Assembly (NCBI GenBank): GCA_002415085.1
Contig: DIBV01000015.1
Location: forward strand, 1 to 34,345
Direction of reading: 5' to 3'
Origin: Arsukibacterium sp. UBA5043
GTDB taxonomy: Bacteria > Pseudomonadota > Gammaproteobacteria > Enterobacterales > Alteromonadaceae
Length of the DNA: 34,345 bases
The translations under genes and the position numbers were made by a program. The notes beneath the pieces were generated by a model. That model searched no databases, was not told the DNA's origin, and worked only from the letters and a program-made list of their open reading frames with translations. Positions 18,914 to 27,062 of this stretch are shown here, in pieces. The stretch's first letter is position 1; every line of letters starts with the position of its first letter.

Positions 18914-18956
18914 GTCGTGCGCCTCACAATTACTGCTCAAGCTAAAAGTTAATAAA

Positions 18957-19238
18957 TCATTGCTGCTGTTTAGAATGTTGAGAACACTGTTTTTTTCCTT
19001 CCTCAAGCCCCTGACGAAAAGCCTCGTTTGAATCCGGGGAAGTATTGTTTTGATTATGTCCACTATGGCTCTTGTGCATAAAAACGTGCATCAGCGGGCA
19101 TAGCAATAAAATAAGATAGGGTAAATAAGGCAAAAAGTGACTACCATGCTCAACCAATAGGAAATACAGTGCTGATGCAACTAAAAACAGTACAATGAGA
19201 CCATGAAGACTGAGCCAATTTGTTGATCTTACTGACAT
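18957..19238 (-). CDS. DUF2933-family small membrane protein
   Basis: 93 residues from ATG 19238 (GAGGAG 7 nt upstream). Two adjacent hydrophobic spans flank the family signature HGSHFLPYLPYLILLLCPLM, followed by HVFMHKSHSGHN, and a polar tail (LEEGKKQCSQHSKQQQ). DUF2933 proteins are frequent companions of copper-resistance genes, but their role is unknown; the His/Met/Cys pattern suggests metal contact. First gene of the group DUF2933, ferritin-like protein, Cu-ATPase. Confidence 0.8.
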   Translation of the reverse strand: MSVRSTNWLSLHGLIVLFLVASALYFLLVEHGSHFLPYLPYLILLLCPLMHVFMHKSHSGHNQNNTSPDSNEAFRQGLEEGKKQCSQHSKQQQ

Positions 19239-19526
19239 GAAATAACTCCTCATAAGTTTTAGAGAGACAAGTACGTAAAGAATTTTGAATTTTTCACATC
19301 CATCCTACAGATCAAACATTCAATATTTGTCAGACTAACAAACTGGAGTATAAACCTGAATGTGGCTAAAAAATTGATCTAAAACAAAGGGACGCTCCTT
19401 GGCAAAACTATTTTTTATAAAGACATCAACCCGAGCAAACAGCGCGTAGACATAGAAAGCCATTCTGGCAGCACTGGATGAAACAGATTACCCCGCTGCA
19501 CCTGTTGCATCTGGCTAATACGCATA

Positions 19527-20054
19527 CTACTGCTGGCTGGCTGCACTGATATGCGCATACACGCTACTGCTGCCATCCTTCATCAACATGATGATGTCAT
19601 ACGGCATAAAGCTATCACCTACTTCCATTCCCGGAGAACCCATTGGCATAGCGGGTACGGTTAGGCCAAGCGCGTCGGGATGTGACTCAGCTAAAAATTG
19701 CCTGATATATCTGGCAGGAATATGGCCCTCAAACACAAAGCCCTGTTCTGAAACGGCCGTATGGCAGGAATAATGTTCAGGCTTAATACCATAGCGTTTT
19801 TTTATGCCGGTTAAATCATCATAATTCTCTGCAGCAGACACGATATTGTTCTGTTCCAGATGCGATATCCATTTTTTACAGCAACCGCAACTGGGTGTTT
19901 TGTATATCGTTAATGTGATTGCTGGCAAAACACTGTCGGTTACCGGCGCTGAAACCTGCGCTACTTTATCTACTGCTGGATCTACTGCAGGTTCGGTGCA
20001 AGCCACCAATAACAGCGGCACCAACAGCATTAGCGAAGTAATTTTGATTGTCAT
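19527..20054 (-). CDS. DUF411 metal-binding lipoprotein
   Basis: 175 residues from ATG 20054 (AAAGGAG 7 nt upstream). A lipoprotein signal ends in LLLVAC (lipidated Cys19). The DUF411 domain has C56-G-C58-C59 (KTPSCGCCKKW), C97 (HYSCHTA), the GFVFEGHIPA block and a methionine loop (LTVPAMPMGSPGMEVG). Such proteins are periplasmic or membrane-anchored and are linked to copper and silver resistance; the exact role is unsettled. Last gene of the copABCD group, 25 bp after the DUF4440-like gene. Confidence 0.88.
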   Translation of the reverse strand: MTIKITSLMLLVPLLLVACTEPAVDPAVDKVAQVSAPVTDSVLPAITLTIYKTPSCGCCKKWISHLEQNNIVSAAENYDDLTGIKKRYGIKPEHYSCHTAVSEQGFVFEGHIPARYIRQFLAESHPDALGLTVPAMPMGSPGMEVGDSFMPYDIIMLMKDGSSSVYAHISAASQQ

Positions 20055-20079
20055 CCGTAGTCTCCTTTGCGGGTCGCTA

Positions 20080-20565
20080 TTATCGCGACCAATGTATATG
20101 CACAATGCGCCAGCCTTTTTCATTCTTCACCAGTACCAATGTTTCTTTACCAGTGTAATCAATCACTTTTCCTTTATATTCGCCGGACATTTTTGTTCTG
20201 CTTACCGAATACGCGACATCACCTTGCACGACGGTATGATGTTCAATTACCTCTCCTTTGACCGCGGCCAGAAATTTCATATCCGACAACATATGATGAC
20301 TGGCATATTCATCGGCAGAGCGCTCTACACCGCCACCTTCAATAATCAGGACATTGTCTGCCAAGCTTGAACGGGCAACGGCAGCATTGCCTTGCTGCAA
20401 GGCTTTGTGGAAAGCTTTTACGACCTGCGCAGCGGCGGACGTTTCGCCTGTAAACATCTCAGTAGCGTTCGGTTTTTCAGTGCCATGTGCAACAACGATA
20501 ACCGGCAGCATAAGTAGAGAAAACAGGGATACCACAGTTAACGCATTTAAGTTTTTGAATAACAT
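20080..20565 (-). CDS. Exported DUF4440/SnoaL-like (NTF2-fold) protein
   Basis: 161 residues: signal peptide (cleavage near IVVAHG), then a cone-shaped NTF2-like domain with VVKAFHKALQQGNAAVARSS at its start and GWRIVHIHWSR at its end, as in DUF4440/SnoaL-like proteins. Ligand and activity are unknown. GAAGG lies 9 nt before ATG 20565. It is co-directional with copD, 39 bp after it. Confidence 0.75.
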   Translation of the reverse strand: MLFKNLNALTVVSLFSLLMLPVIVVAHGTEKPNATEMFTGETSAAAQVVKAFHKALQQGNAAVARSSLADNVLIIEGGGVERSADEYASHHMLSDMKFLAAVKGEVIEHHTVVQGDVAYSVSRTKMSGEYKGKVIDYTGKETLVLVKNEKGWRIVHIHWSR

Positions 20566-20604
20566 GCCATATATCCTTCAATTCTATAAATTTCAGTTGG
20601 ATGG

Positions 20605-21516
20605 TTAGCCCGCCGGCCCTACCACAGTGGTAAAAACTGTGGTTGTTGTTAGCACCAACACGGCCAGTAGGGTCTCGACCATTATAGATCTTCGCAGCGT
20701 GTCGCTGTTGTGATGCCGTGCCAGGTCTTTTACCAGTTTAAATTTATGCCAAGCTGCCAGTAACAACATGCAACTGACTAACATCAGTTTAAACAACATT
20801 AACCGACCATAGTCGGTGGTAAATAGTGCGTTAAGGGAACCAATTAACTGCAGCAGCAATAGCAGACCACAGCTCAGCAGCACTATTACGATTACAACTG
20901 CAACGCGACCAAATCTCTCCATCAGCGTCAACAGAGACGATAAAGCCATCAAATCGCAACTTTTCTTAAGCGGCCACAATGCACCAACCCAGGCTGCAAT
21001 CGCCAGCACGTGCAAAAGCAATATTGCTTGTACCCAACCGGCAAGCGGCGCTGTGTGACCGGTGAGGATAAAACTACCTGCCAGAGATACAATGCCGCTG
21101 ACAGCGAGAATCCAGGCAACAATCCAGGCGACAATGGTATCCTTTCCCCAACCCGACCACAGCAGTGCTGCGAACAGCAGTGCTGCAAAGCCACTAAACC
21201 GTATTACAGTTTGACTCCCTATGGCAGACTGCCAGACAATGTTTAGCATTATCGTGTCCATCATCGCCGCAGGTCCGCTTTCTGCCATAGCACCTGCCTG
21301 CAACGGCAATTGTAGTAGTGCTAAAATCATCCCTGCAGCAGACCAATTGATCAACCAGCGGTTAAGCCAAAACTGAAAACGGTTTGAGCCATATTGGTCG
21401 AAGGTGCTCCGAAGCGGCAAGAGGGTAAAAAGCAGCACCGCGCCGATCCCACTAACCACTGCACTATAACTAAGCAGTTTTAACAACATTAGAAATAGCG
21501 CCCAAACATCAACCAT
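20605..21516 (-). CDS. copD: Copper resistance membrane protein CopD
   Basis: Inner-membrane protein of 303 residues with about eight spans, of the CopD/PcoD family. Potential copper ligands sit at GHTAPLAGWVQ, LLHVLAIAAWVGALWPL and LAAWHKFK, the conserved His-bearing segments of the family. CopD works with CopC and is thought to move copper across the inner membrane. It is 15 bp after copC. Confidence 0.9.
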   Translation of the reverse strand: MVDVWALFLMLLKLLSYSAVVSGIGAVLLFTLLPLRSTFDQYGSNRFQFWLNRWLINWSAAGMILALLQLPLQAGAMAESGPAAMMDTIMLNIVWQSAIGSQTVIRFSGFAALLFAALLWSGWGKDTIVAWIVAWILAVSGIVSLAGSFILTGHTAPLAGWVQAILLLHVLAIAAWVGALWPLKKSCDLMALSSLLTLMERFGRVAVVIVIVLLSCGLLLLLQLIGSLNALFTTDYGRLMLFKLMLVSCMLLLAAWHKFKLVKDLARHHNSDTLRRSIMVETLLAVLVLTTTTVFTTVVGPAG

Positions 21517-21531
21517 CTTCGTTACCTTATT

Positions 21532-21930
21532 TTAATGCTGATGTGAATGCGGCGAAGCTACTGCGGTCGCAGATGCACTCGGGCCATGCAGCATAAAACT
21601 GAAGTCGCCACTCATTTTGTGGCCATCGGCACCCAGTGCTATCCAGCTTACCTGGTAGTTACCGCTTTGTAGCACAGGTAACGCCCAGCTAAATTGCTCA
21701 GATGCCGACGCTGATGGCGTAAATCCAAATTCAACACTGGTGTTATCCGCGTCGGTCAAACTTATTTTTGTAAGGCGAACCGGGCCGCTAAAGTTCAGGA
21801 TCAATGTATCCGGTGTCTGCGTCAGCATGGCCTTATCAGCTGGCACCGTTTGTGTAAGATGGACATGTGCCAGCACCTGGCCGGCGAAAAAAAGTGCCAC
21901 CAGCGGCAGCAGAAATTTAACTATTTTCAT
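21532..21930 (-). CDS. copC: Periplasmic copper-binding protein CopC
   Basis: 132 residues. The signal peptide is cleaved after VLA (residue 21), exposing an N-terminal His22 (HVHLTQTVPADKA). With D102 and H104 (ADGHKMSG) this forms the typical Cu(II) site of CopC. The N-terminal amine and His resemble a histidine brace. A His-rich tail (SPHSHQH) adds further ligands. ATG 21930 has AGGA 6 nt upstream; the longer frame to 21957 overlaps copB. It delivers copper to or receives it from CopD. Confidence 0.92.
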   Translation of the reverse strand: MKIVKFLLPLVALFFAGQVLAHVHLTQTVPADKAMLTQTPDTLILNFSGPVRLTKISLTDADNTSVEFGFTPSASASEQFSWALPVLQSGNYQVSWIALGADGHKMSGDFSFMLHGPSASATAVASPHSHQH

Positions 21931-21947
21931 CTTCGTTTCCTTATTAA

Positions 21948-22967
21948 TTAAAACCAAAACCGTAAACCGGCAACTAGCGCCGTTTCTTCAGTTGCTTCAT
22001 TATACAAACGGGCGAGATCGGCCGTATTACCATACTTATTACTCCATTCTATACCGGCGTAGGGTGCCAATTGGCGGGAAAATTCATAGCGCATACGCAA
22101 ACCGACGTTTGAAGACGTCAATCCTTTACCGATAGCGTTTACCGCGTCATCTCTACCGTAAGCAGCTACTTCTGCCCGCGCTTGCAATACCAGGCGTTGG
22201 GTCAACAACACTTCATATTCTGCTTCAGCGGCCAGTGCAGTTCGCCCATTACTACCAACGTAAGCGGTGATATCCAGCTCAAACCAGTATGGTGCCAGCC
22301 CTTGAATGCCAAATGCCAGCCATTGCCGACTTTCACCCTCAGCATTTTGATCGAACCGTACACCAAGCTGGCGATCCCAGTATGCTGCAACTGCATGTCC
22401 CCACAACAAATCGGTCTGACTTTCTTCCAGTATACCCTCGCTAACATGCCCTTCAGATTTCACTACCAGTTTATCGTAGGTGGTGCCGTACCAGGCCTGC
22501 ATATCGAACACCACTGCATCGGTGTCAATATCGTACTCCAGCCGGTCCCCCACAATTGACCACATTGGATGCTCAACAGCATGTTTTAAATGCCGGGAGT
22601 CTGCCATGCCGTAGGGGCCGTCTGTCAGGGTGTAACCACTGGAATAAGCATGTGGATCGCGCGCATCCGCCGGCGCCTTACCGCCCTGCATCTGCATATC
22701 GCCGTGATCCATGCTGCTATGATCCATCGGCTTCTCGCCATGCTGCATTTTGCTGTGGTCCATAGGGCTATGGTCCATCGGCATCTCATCTTGCTGCATT
22801 TGGCTATGGTCCATCTTGCTGTGATCTACACCACTGTTATCCTGCGTTTCATGCTGATGTGGTTGCGCTTCAGTCGCTGTTTGTGCGGCCAGCCCGCCAC
22901 TTAACAGCAATAATGTGCTGGTGAACAATAAAGCCGGCAGCTTGGTTGTCGCAATTGGTTTCTTCAT
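21948..22967 (-). CDS. copB: Outer-membrane copper resistance protein CopB
   Basis: 339 residues. A signal peptide (cleavage near GLAAQ) is followed by a Met/His/Asp-rich linker with repeated MDHS-type units (DHSKMDHSQM, DHSPMDHSKM), which should bind Cu(I) or Cu(II). The C-terminal beta-barrel domain ends in aromatic-Phe (GLRFWF), as outer-membrane proteins do. ATG 22967 overlaps the copA stop as ATGA, so translation is coupled to copA. An upstream in-frame start (23021) lies inside copA. Confidence 0.92.
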   Translation of the reverse strand: MKKPIATTKLPALLFTSTLLLLSGGLAAQTATEAQPHQHETQDNSGVDHSKMDHSQMQQDEMPMDHSPMDHSKMQHGEKPMDHSSMDHGDMQMQGGKAPADARDPHAYSSGYTLTDGPYGMADSRHLKHAVEHPMWSIVGDRLEYDIDTDAVVFDMQAWYGTTYDKLVVKSEGHVSEGILEESQTDLLWGHAVAAYWDRQLGVRFDQNAEGESRQWLAFGIQGLAPYWFELDITAYVGSNGRTALAAEAEYEVLLTQRLVLQARAEVAAYGRDDAVNAIGKGLTSSNVGLRMRYEFSRQLAPYAGIEWSNKYGNTADLARLYNEATEETALVAGLRFWF

Positions 22968-24778
22968 GCCACCACCACTTCTCTGAACATGCCTGCATCC
23001 ATATGGAACAGTAAATGACAATGCCAGGCCCAGCGGCCTACATCATGGGGCGTGGTTAAAAAACTAATACGCTGTGCCGGCTGAACCGGTATGGTATGAC
23101 GCCGAACCAGCACTTCACCGCTGTCATTTTCCAGGTCGCTCCACATACCATGCAGATGCATCGGGTGGGTCATCATCGTGTCGTTCTGCAAAATAACCCG
23201 GATGCGCTGGTTAAGCTTCATATGCACCGGGGTACTTTTACTGAACTCTAAACCGTCAATTGACCAGCTATAACGCTCCATATTGCCGGTAAGGTGTAAC
23301 TCTATTTCTGCTTCCGGGCCACCCTTTTCGATAATGCCGTCCAATGAATGTAAATCGGCCAGCGTTAATGCCTGCCGTCCGGTATTTCGCAAACCAATAC
23401 CTGGATCGTCCAGATTGGTTCTGGGCATGTCCACCCGCATATCGACCGACGGGCCGTATTCGGTGCTGGCGTGGCGCACTGTTTTGCTGGGCACAGCAAA
23501 TGGTGTTGGCCTGGCATGCTGACTGTGATCCATTGCCATGCCACCGTGCATACTATGATCCACCGCGGCACTGCCAGTCGCCATAGCGCCTGCCTGCATC
23601 GCGCTGTGGTCCATCGCGTTGCTGCCTGCCATATCACCCATCATGTCGGCCATGGTTAGCCACTCCACCGGATCTAACGCCGGCACAGGCGCATTTAGGC
23701 CAGCCGCTACTGCCAGCGTTCCTCGGGCGTAACCGCTTCGGTCCATACTTTGAGCGAAAATGGTATAGGCATCGGTTTGCGGCGTGACGATAACATCGTA
23801 GGTTTCACCTGGACCAAAGCGGAATTCGTCTACCGTTACCGGATGCACATTTTGTCCATCGGCCTGCACCACGGTCATTTTCAGTTCGGGAATACGCACG
23901 TCAAAAAAGGTATTGCTGGAGCCATTGATAAAACGTAAGCGCACTTTTTCGCCTCGCTGAAACAAGCCGCGCCAGTTGGCCAGTGGTGTGCTGCCATTCA
24001 TTAAATAAGTTAATGTTGCCGCAGACAAATCGGCCAGGTCAGTGGGGTTCATCCGCATCTGTTGCCACATTTTGCGCTTCGCTAAGGCCGCTTCTAAACC
24101 TTTAGCCGACATATCGCGAAAAAAGTCCCGTACTGTAGGCTGATTAAAATTATACACATCACTTTGCACTTTCAGTTTGCCAAACACCTGCCTCGGATCA
24201 TCGTCGGTCCAATCTGACAGCTGCACCACATATTCGCGATCGGCAGTAATAATATCTTGTGCTCTGGGCTCAATGATCAGCGCACCATACATGCCGGTCA
24301 TTTCCTGAAAACCACTGTGAGAGTGATACCAGTAGGTGCCGCTCTGCTGCAACGTAAAGCGATAAACAAAGGTTTCACCGGGCATAATGCCCCTGAAGCT
24401 CATGCCGGGCACACCGTCCATCTGGTAAGGTAAAATAATGCCGTGCCAGTGAATAGAACTGGGTACTGACAAGGTGTTAGTCACTTTTATCGTGACCTCA
24501 TCCCCCTCACACAGGCGTAACGTCGGGGCGGGAATGGAACCATTAATCGTCGTTGCTGTTCGCACTACCCCCGTAAAGTTAACCAGGGCTTCGCCAATGG
24601 TCAGCTCAATAACCTTGCCGCTTAACTCTGACGCATAGCCGGTGAAAGCATTATCTCTGAAGCGGCTACCCGCATGCACAATATGCGGAAAGGTAGCCAA
24701 TACACCGCCCGCAGCCAGCCCCTGGACGAAACGGCGACGCGACACTGACCGCGGCATCGATAACTTGTTGCTGCCCAT
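22964..24778 (-). CDS. copA: Periplasmic multicopper oxidase CopA (PcoA-like)
   Basis: 604 residues. It is exported folded by the Tat route: twin-arginine SRRRFVQGL near residues 13-21. It oxidises Cu(I) to the less toxic Cu(II). All four copper motifs are present: HWHG (110-113), YWYHSHSG (H152, H154), HPMHLHG (538-544) and the T1 segment HCHLLFHMDAGM (H586, C587, H588, H592, M597). A Met/His-rich insert (roughly 375-425, MADMMGDMAG, MHGGMAMDHSQH) probably binds Cu(I). GAGG 7 nt before ATG 24778. First gene of copABCD, divergent from copR. It is a different protein from the ATPase at 16091-18370 that shares the symbol. Confidence 0.95.
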   Translation of the reverse strand: MGSNKLSMPRSVSRRRFVQGLAAGGVLATFPHIVHAGSRFRDNAFTGYASELSGKVIELTIGEALVNFTGVVRTATTINGSIPAPTLRLCEGDEVTIKVTNTLSVPSSIHWHGIILPYQMDGVPGMSFRGIMPGETFVYRFTLQQSGTYWYHSHSGFQEMTGMYGALIIEPRAQDIITADREYVVQLSDWTDDDPRQVFGKLKVQSDVYNFNQPTVRDFFRDMSAKGLEAALAKRKMWQQMRMNPTDLADLSAATLTYLMNGSTPLANWRGLFQRGEKVRLRFINGSSNTFFDVRIPELKMTVVQADGQNVHPVTVDEFRFGPGETYDVIVTPQTDAYTIFAQSMDRSGYARGTLAVAAGLNAPVPALDPVEWLTMADMMGDMAGSNAMDHSAMQAGAMATGSAAVDHSMHGGMAMDHSQHARPTPFAVPSKTVRHASTEYGPSVDMRVDMPRTNLDDPGIGLRNTGRQALTLADLHSLDGIIEKGGPEAEIELHLTGNMERYSWSIDGLEFSKSTPVHMKLNQRIRVILQNDTMMTHPMHLHGMWSDLENDSGEVLVRRHTIPVQPAQRISFLTTPHDVGRWAWHCHLLFHMDAGMFREVVVA

Positions 24779-24847
24779 TGCTATCCCTCAATACGTTGTA
24801 ATTTATTGCAGTCTAGTGATTAAAGCTGTCAGCAGCATGACTCAAAC

Positions 24848-24863
24848 ATGACAAAGTTGTAAT
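24848..24863. promoter_or_regulatory. CusR/CopR-like box between copA and copR
   Basis: ATGACAA-AG-TTGTAAT matches the E. coli CusR recognition palindrome (ATGACAA-NN-TTGTCAT) at all but one base. It lies in the 154-bp gap between the divergent copA and copR starts, so CopR could activate both. Confidence 0.75.
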
Positions 24864-24932
24864 CTTGTCGTCATCTTGCTGTATGCCTACCAGCGCCATA
24901 CTTCTGGCAGAGCCAACGCCAAAGGAAAAAAG

Positions 24933-25619
24933 ATGCGTTTACTGATTGTTGAAGATGAACTGAAAACCGGTGACTATCTCAAGCAAGGTCTGACTGAAGC
25001 TGGCTTTCAGGTATCGCTGGTTAGAAATGGCCTGGATGGTCATCATCTGGCGATGACAGAAGCCTTCGATCTGATCATTCTCGATGTGATGCTACCCGAC
25101 GTCAGCGGCCTGCGCATCGTGCAGGCACTGCGTGAGCGCGATAACCGCACGCCGGTGCTGTTTTTATCGGCCCGCGACAGCGTAGATGACCGGGTGAAGG
25201 GGCTTGAGCTGGGTGCCGATGATTACCTAATCAAGCCATTTGCCTTTTCTGAAGTACTGGCCCGGGTGCGTACCTTGCTGCGACGCGGACAAAACATCAG
25301 CGCTGCTGAACTGTTGCAGGTCGCCGATTTGCAGTTAGATATCGCCAAACGCAAAGTGGTGCGCAGCGGCACAAAAATAACGCTCAGTCATAAAGAGTTT
25401 TGTTTACTGGAGCTACTGATGCGCCGCCGGGGTGAAGTTTTGCCGCGATCGCTTATCGCATCGCAGGTATGGGATATGAATTTTGACAGCGATACCAATG
25501 TTATCGATGTGGCTATCCGGCGCCTAAGGGCAAAAGTAGATGACAGCTTTACGCCTAAACTGATCCATACTGTGCGCGGGATGGGTTATAAACTGGATGA
25601 AGAGCAAGATAATGAATAA
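24933..25619 (+). CDS. copR: Copper response regulator CopR/CusR (OmpR family)
   Basis: 228 residues: receiver domain (acidic pocket E7/D8, phospho-acceptor D51 in [10 protein letters not shown], Lys in DYLIKPF) and an OmpR-type winged helix ending GMGYKLDE. The start at ATG 24933 has AAAGGA upstream and gives the canonical MRLLIVEDE; the open frame back to 24876 is rejected. Its stop overlaps copS. It should bind the box at 24848-24863 and activate copABCD in response to periplasmic copper. Confidence 0.92.
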   Translation: MRLLIVEDELKTGDYLKQGLTEAGFQVSLVRNGLDGHHLAMTEAFDLIILDVMLPDVSGLRIVQALRERDNRTPVLFLSARDSVDDRVKGLELGADDYLIKPFAFSEVLARVRTLLRRGQNISAAELLQVADLQLDIAKRKVVRSGTKITLSHKEFCLLELLMRRRGEVLPRSLIASQVWDMNFDSDTNVIDVAIRRLRAKVDDSFTPKLIHTVRGMGYKLDEEQDNE

Positions 25620-27006
25620 CAGCCGTCAGCGCCCGCTGTCTCTTACGCTACGCGTGGTGCTTTTTGTCACTTTGACCATTTCAATTTGCCTGTTTTTTGT
25701 CAGACAGATGCTGATAAGCTCGGTTGAGCATCATTTTATTCAACAGGATGCGGATGAGCTGGCAGTTATCGTGCGTTCTGTCGAAGAAATACTGCACCGT
25801 GCCGCAACTCAGCAACAACTGAGCGCAACGTCACTGTCGTTGGCGGTTGCCGGGCATCATGGCGTGTTTTATCAAATTATGGATGAACACAACGCGCTGA
25901 TTTATCGCAATGCCGATTTTGATTTAACTCAGCTGTCAAGCCTCTCAGTCGCAGCCGACCATTTTGATGATGCGCAGATTTTCAACTGGACGCTGGCAGA
26001 AAAAACATATCACGGTGTAGTAGTGAAACTTACTTCCGCAGCCGCAAACTACCAGGTTATTGCCGCCATTGATACCAGCTTTCACTTGCAGTTTTTGCAG
26101 CAATTGCAAAGAAGCCTTGGTTTTATTTTATTTGGTTCCTGCATACTCACGCTGCTGGCCGCCTGGCTGGCGGTGCATCAGGGCCTGGGACCTCTCAGAG
26201 GCTTGACTGAGCAGATGCGCGATATTCAAACCAATAAACTCGACATCCGGCTCAACTCTAATACAGTACCTGCGGAATTAGAGCATATGGTGCAGTCATT
26301 CAACCATATGCTGCACCGACTGGAAGAAGGCTTTACCAAGCTGTCGCATTTTAGTGCCGACATTGCGCATGAGCTGCGCACTCCACTAACCAATATCATT
26401 ACCCAAACCCAGGTTAGTTTATCCAAGCCACGTACGCTGCAGGAATACCAGAATGTGTTGTTTTCAAATCTGGAAGAACAAGAACGATTAAACAAAATGA
26501 TTAGCGACATGTTGTGGTTGGCGAAAAGTCAGAATGGGCTGATCACACTGCAAAAGCAGCCGCTAAATCTTGCGGACGAAATTAACGCGATTTTTGACTT
26601 TTTCGAAGCGTTAGCCGAAGAGTCCGGCATTAGATTACATTTTTCCGGCTCGGCAATTATGGTACTGGCTGACCGCACCTTGCTGCGCCATGCGTTAACC
26701 AATCTGCTGTCAAATGCATTGAGATACACTGCAGAGGGCCACAGCATTACGGTAACAACGGCGATGGCGTCAGCCGGGTTGGTCACTATCAGCGTCGAAA
26801 ATCCAGGACCGCTCATTCCGCCAGAGCATTTACCGTATTTATTTGAACGTTTTTATCGTGCTGACCAATCAAGACAACGCCATACTGAAGGTGCGGGTTT
26901 AGGTTTGGCTATTACCAAAGCCATTGTTGAGGCGCATGAAGGTCATATCAGTGTCGAATCAGATCAGCAGAGCACCCGCTTTGTGGTCAGGCTGAAAACA
27001 GCCTGA
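25612..27006 (+). CDS. copS: Copper sensor histidine kinase CopS/CusS
   Basis: 464 residues. TM1 (about 11-32), a periplasmic sensor loop with several histidines (for example VEHHF, GHHG) and TM2 (about 168-190) come first. HAMP follows (about 191-240), then the H-box [11 protein letters not shown] with H253, the N-box [11 protein letters not shown], and a G-rich ATP lid [12 protein letters not shown]. It autophosphorylates and signals to CopR. ATG 25612 overlaps the copR stop by 8 nt; ATG 25597 is a possible alternative. It is followed by a terminator at 27023. Confidence 0.92.
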   Translation: MNNSRQRPLSLTLRVVLFVTLTISICLFFVRQMLISSVEHHFIQQDADELAVIVRSVEEILHRAATQQQLSATSLSLAVAGHHGVFYQIMDEHNALIYRNADFDLTQLSSLSVAADHFDDAQIFNWTLAEKTYHGVVVKLTSAAANYQVIAAIDTSFHLQFLQQLQRSLGFILFGSCILTLLAAWLAVHQGLGPLRGLTEQMRDIQTNKLDIRLNSNTVPAELEHMVQSFNHMLHRLEEGFTKLSHFSADIAHELRTPLTNIITQTQVSLSKPRTLQEYQNVLFSNLEEQERLNKMISDMLWLAKSQNGLITLQKQPLNLADEINAIFDFFEALAEESGIRLHFSGSAIMVLADRTLLRHALTNLLSNALRYTAEGHSITVTTAMASAGLVTISVENPGPLIPPEHLPYLFERFYRADQSRQRHTEGAGLGLAITKAIVEAHEGHISVESDQQSTRFVVRLKTA

Positions 27007-27022
27007 CCACTGCCTTACCATA

Positions 27023-27060
27023 GAGACTGCGCTAAAGCTTCCCCGCGCAGTTTCTGTTTT
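27023..27060 (+). terminator. Rho-independent terminator after copRS
   Basis: GAGACTGCGC (27023-27032) pairs with GCGCAGTTTC (27045-27054), ten pairs with one G-T wobble, followed by TGTTTT to 27060. It sits directly against the stop of the convergent reductase gene at 27063 and may partly serve both strands. Confidence 0.75.
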
Positions 27061-27062
27061 AG

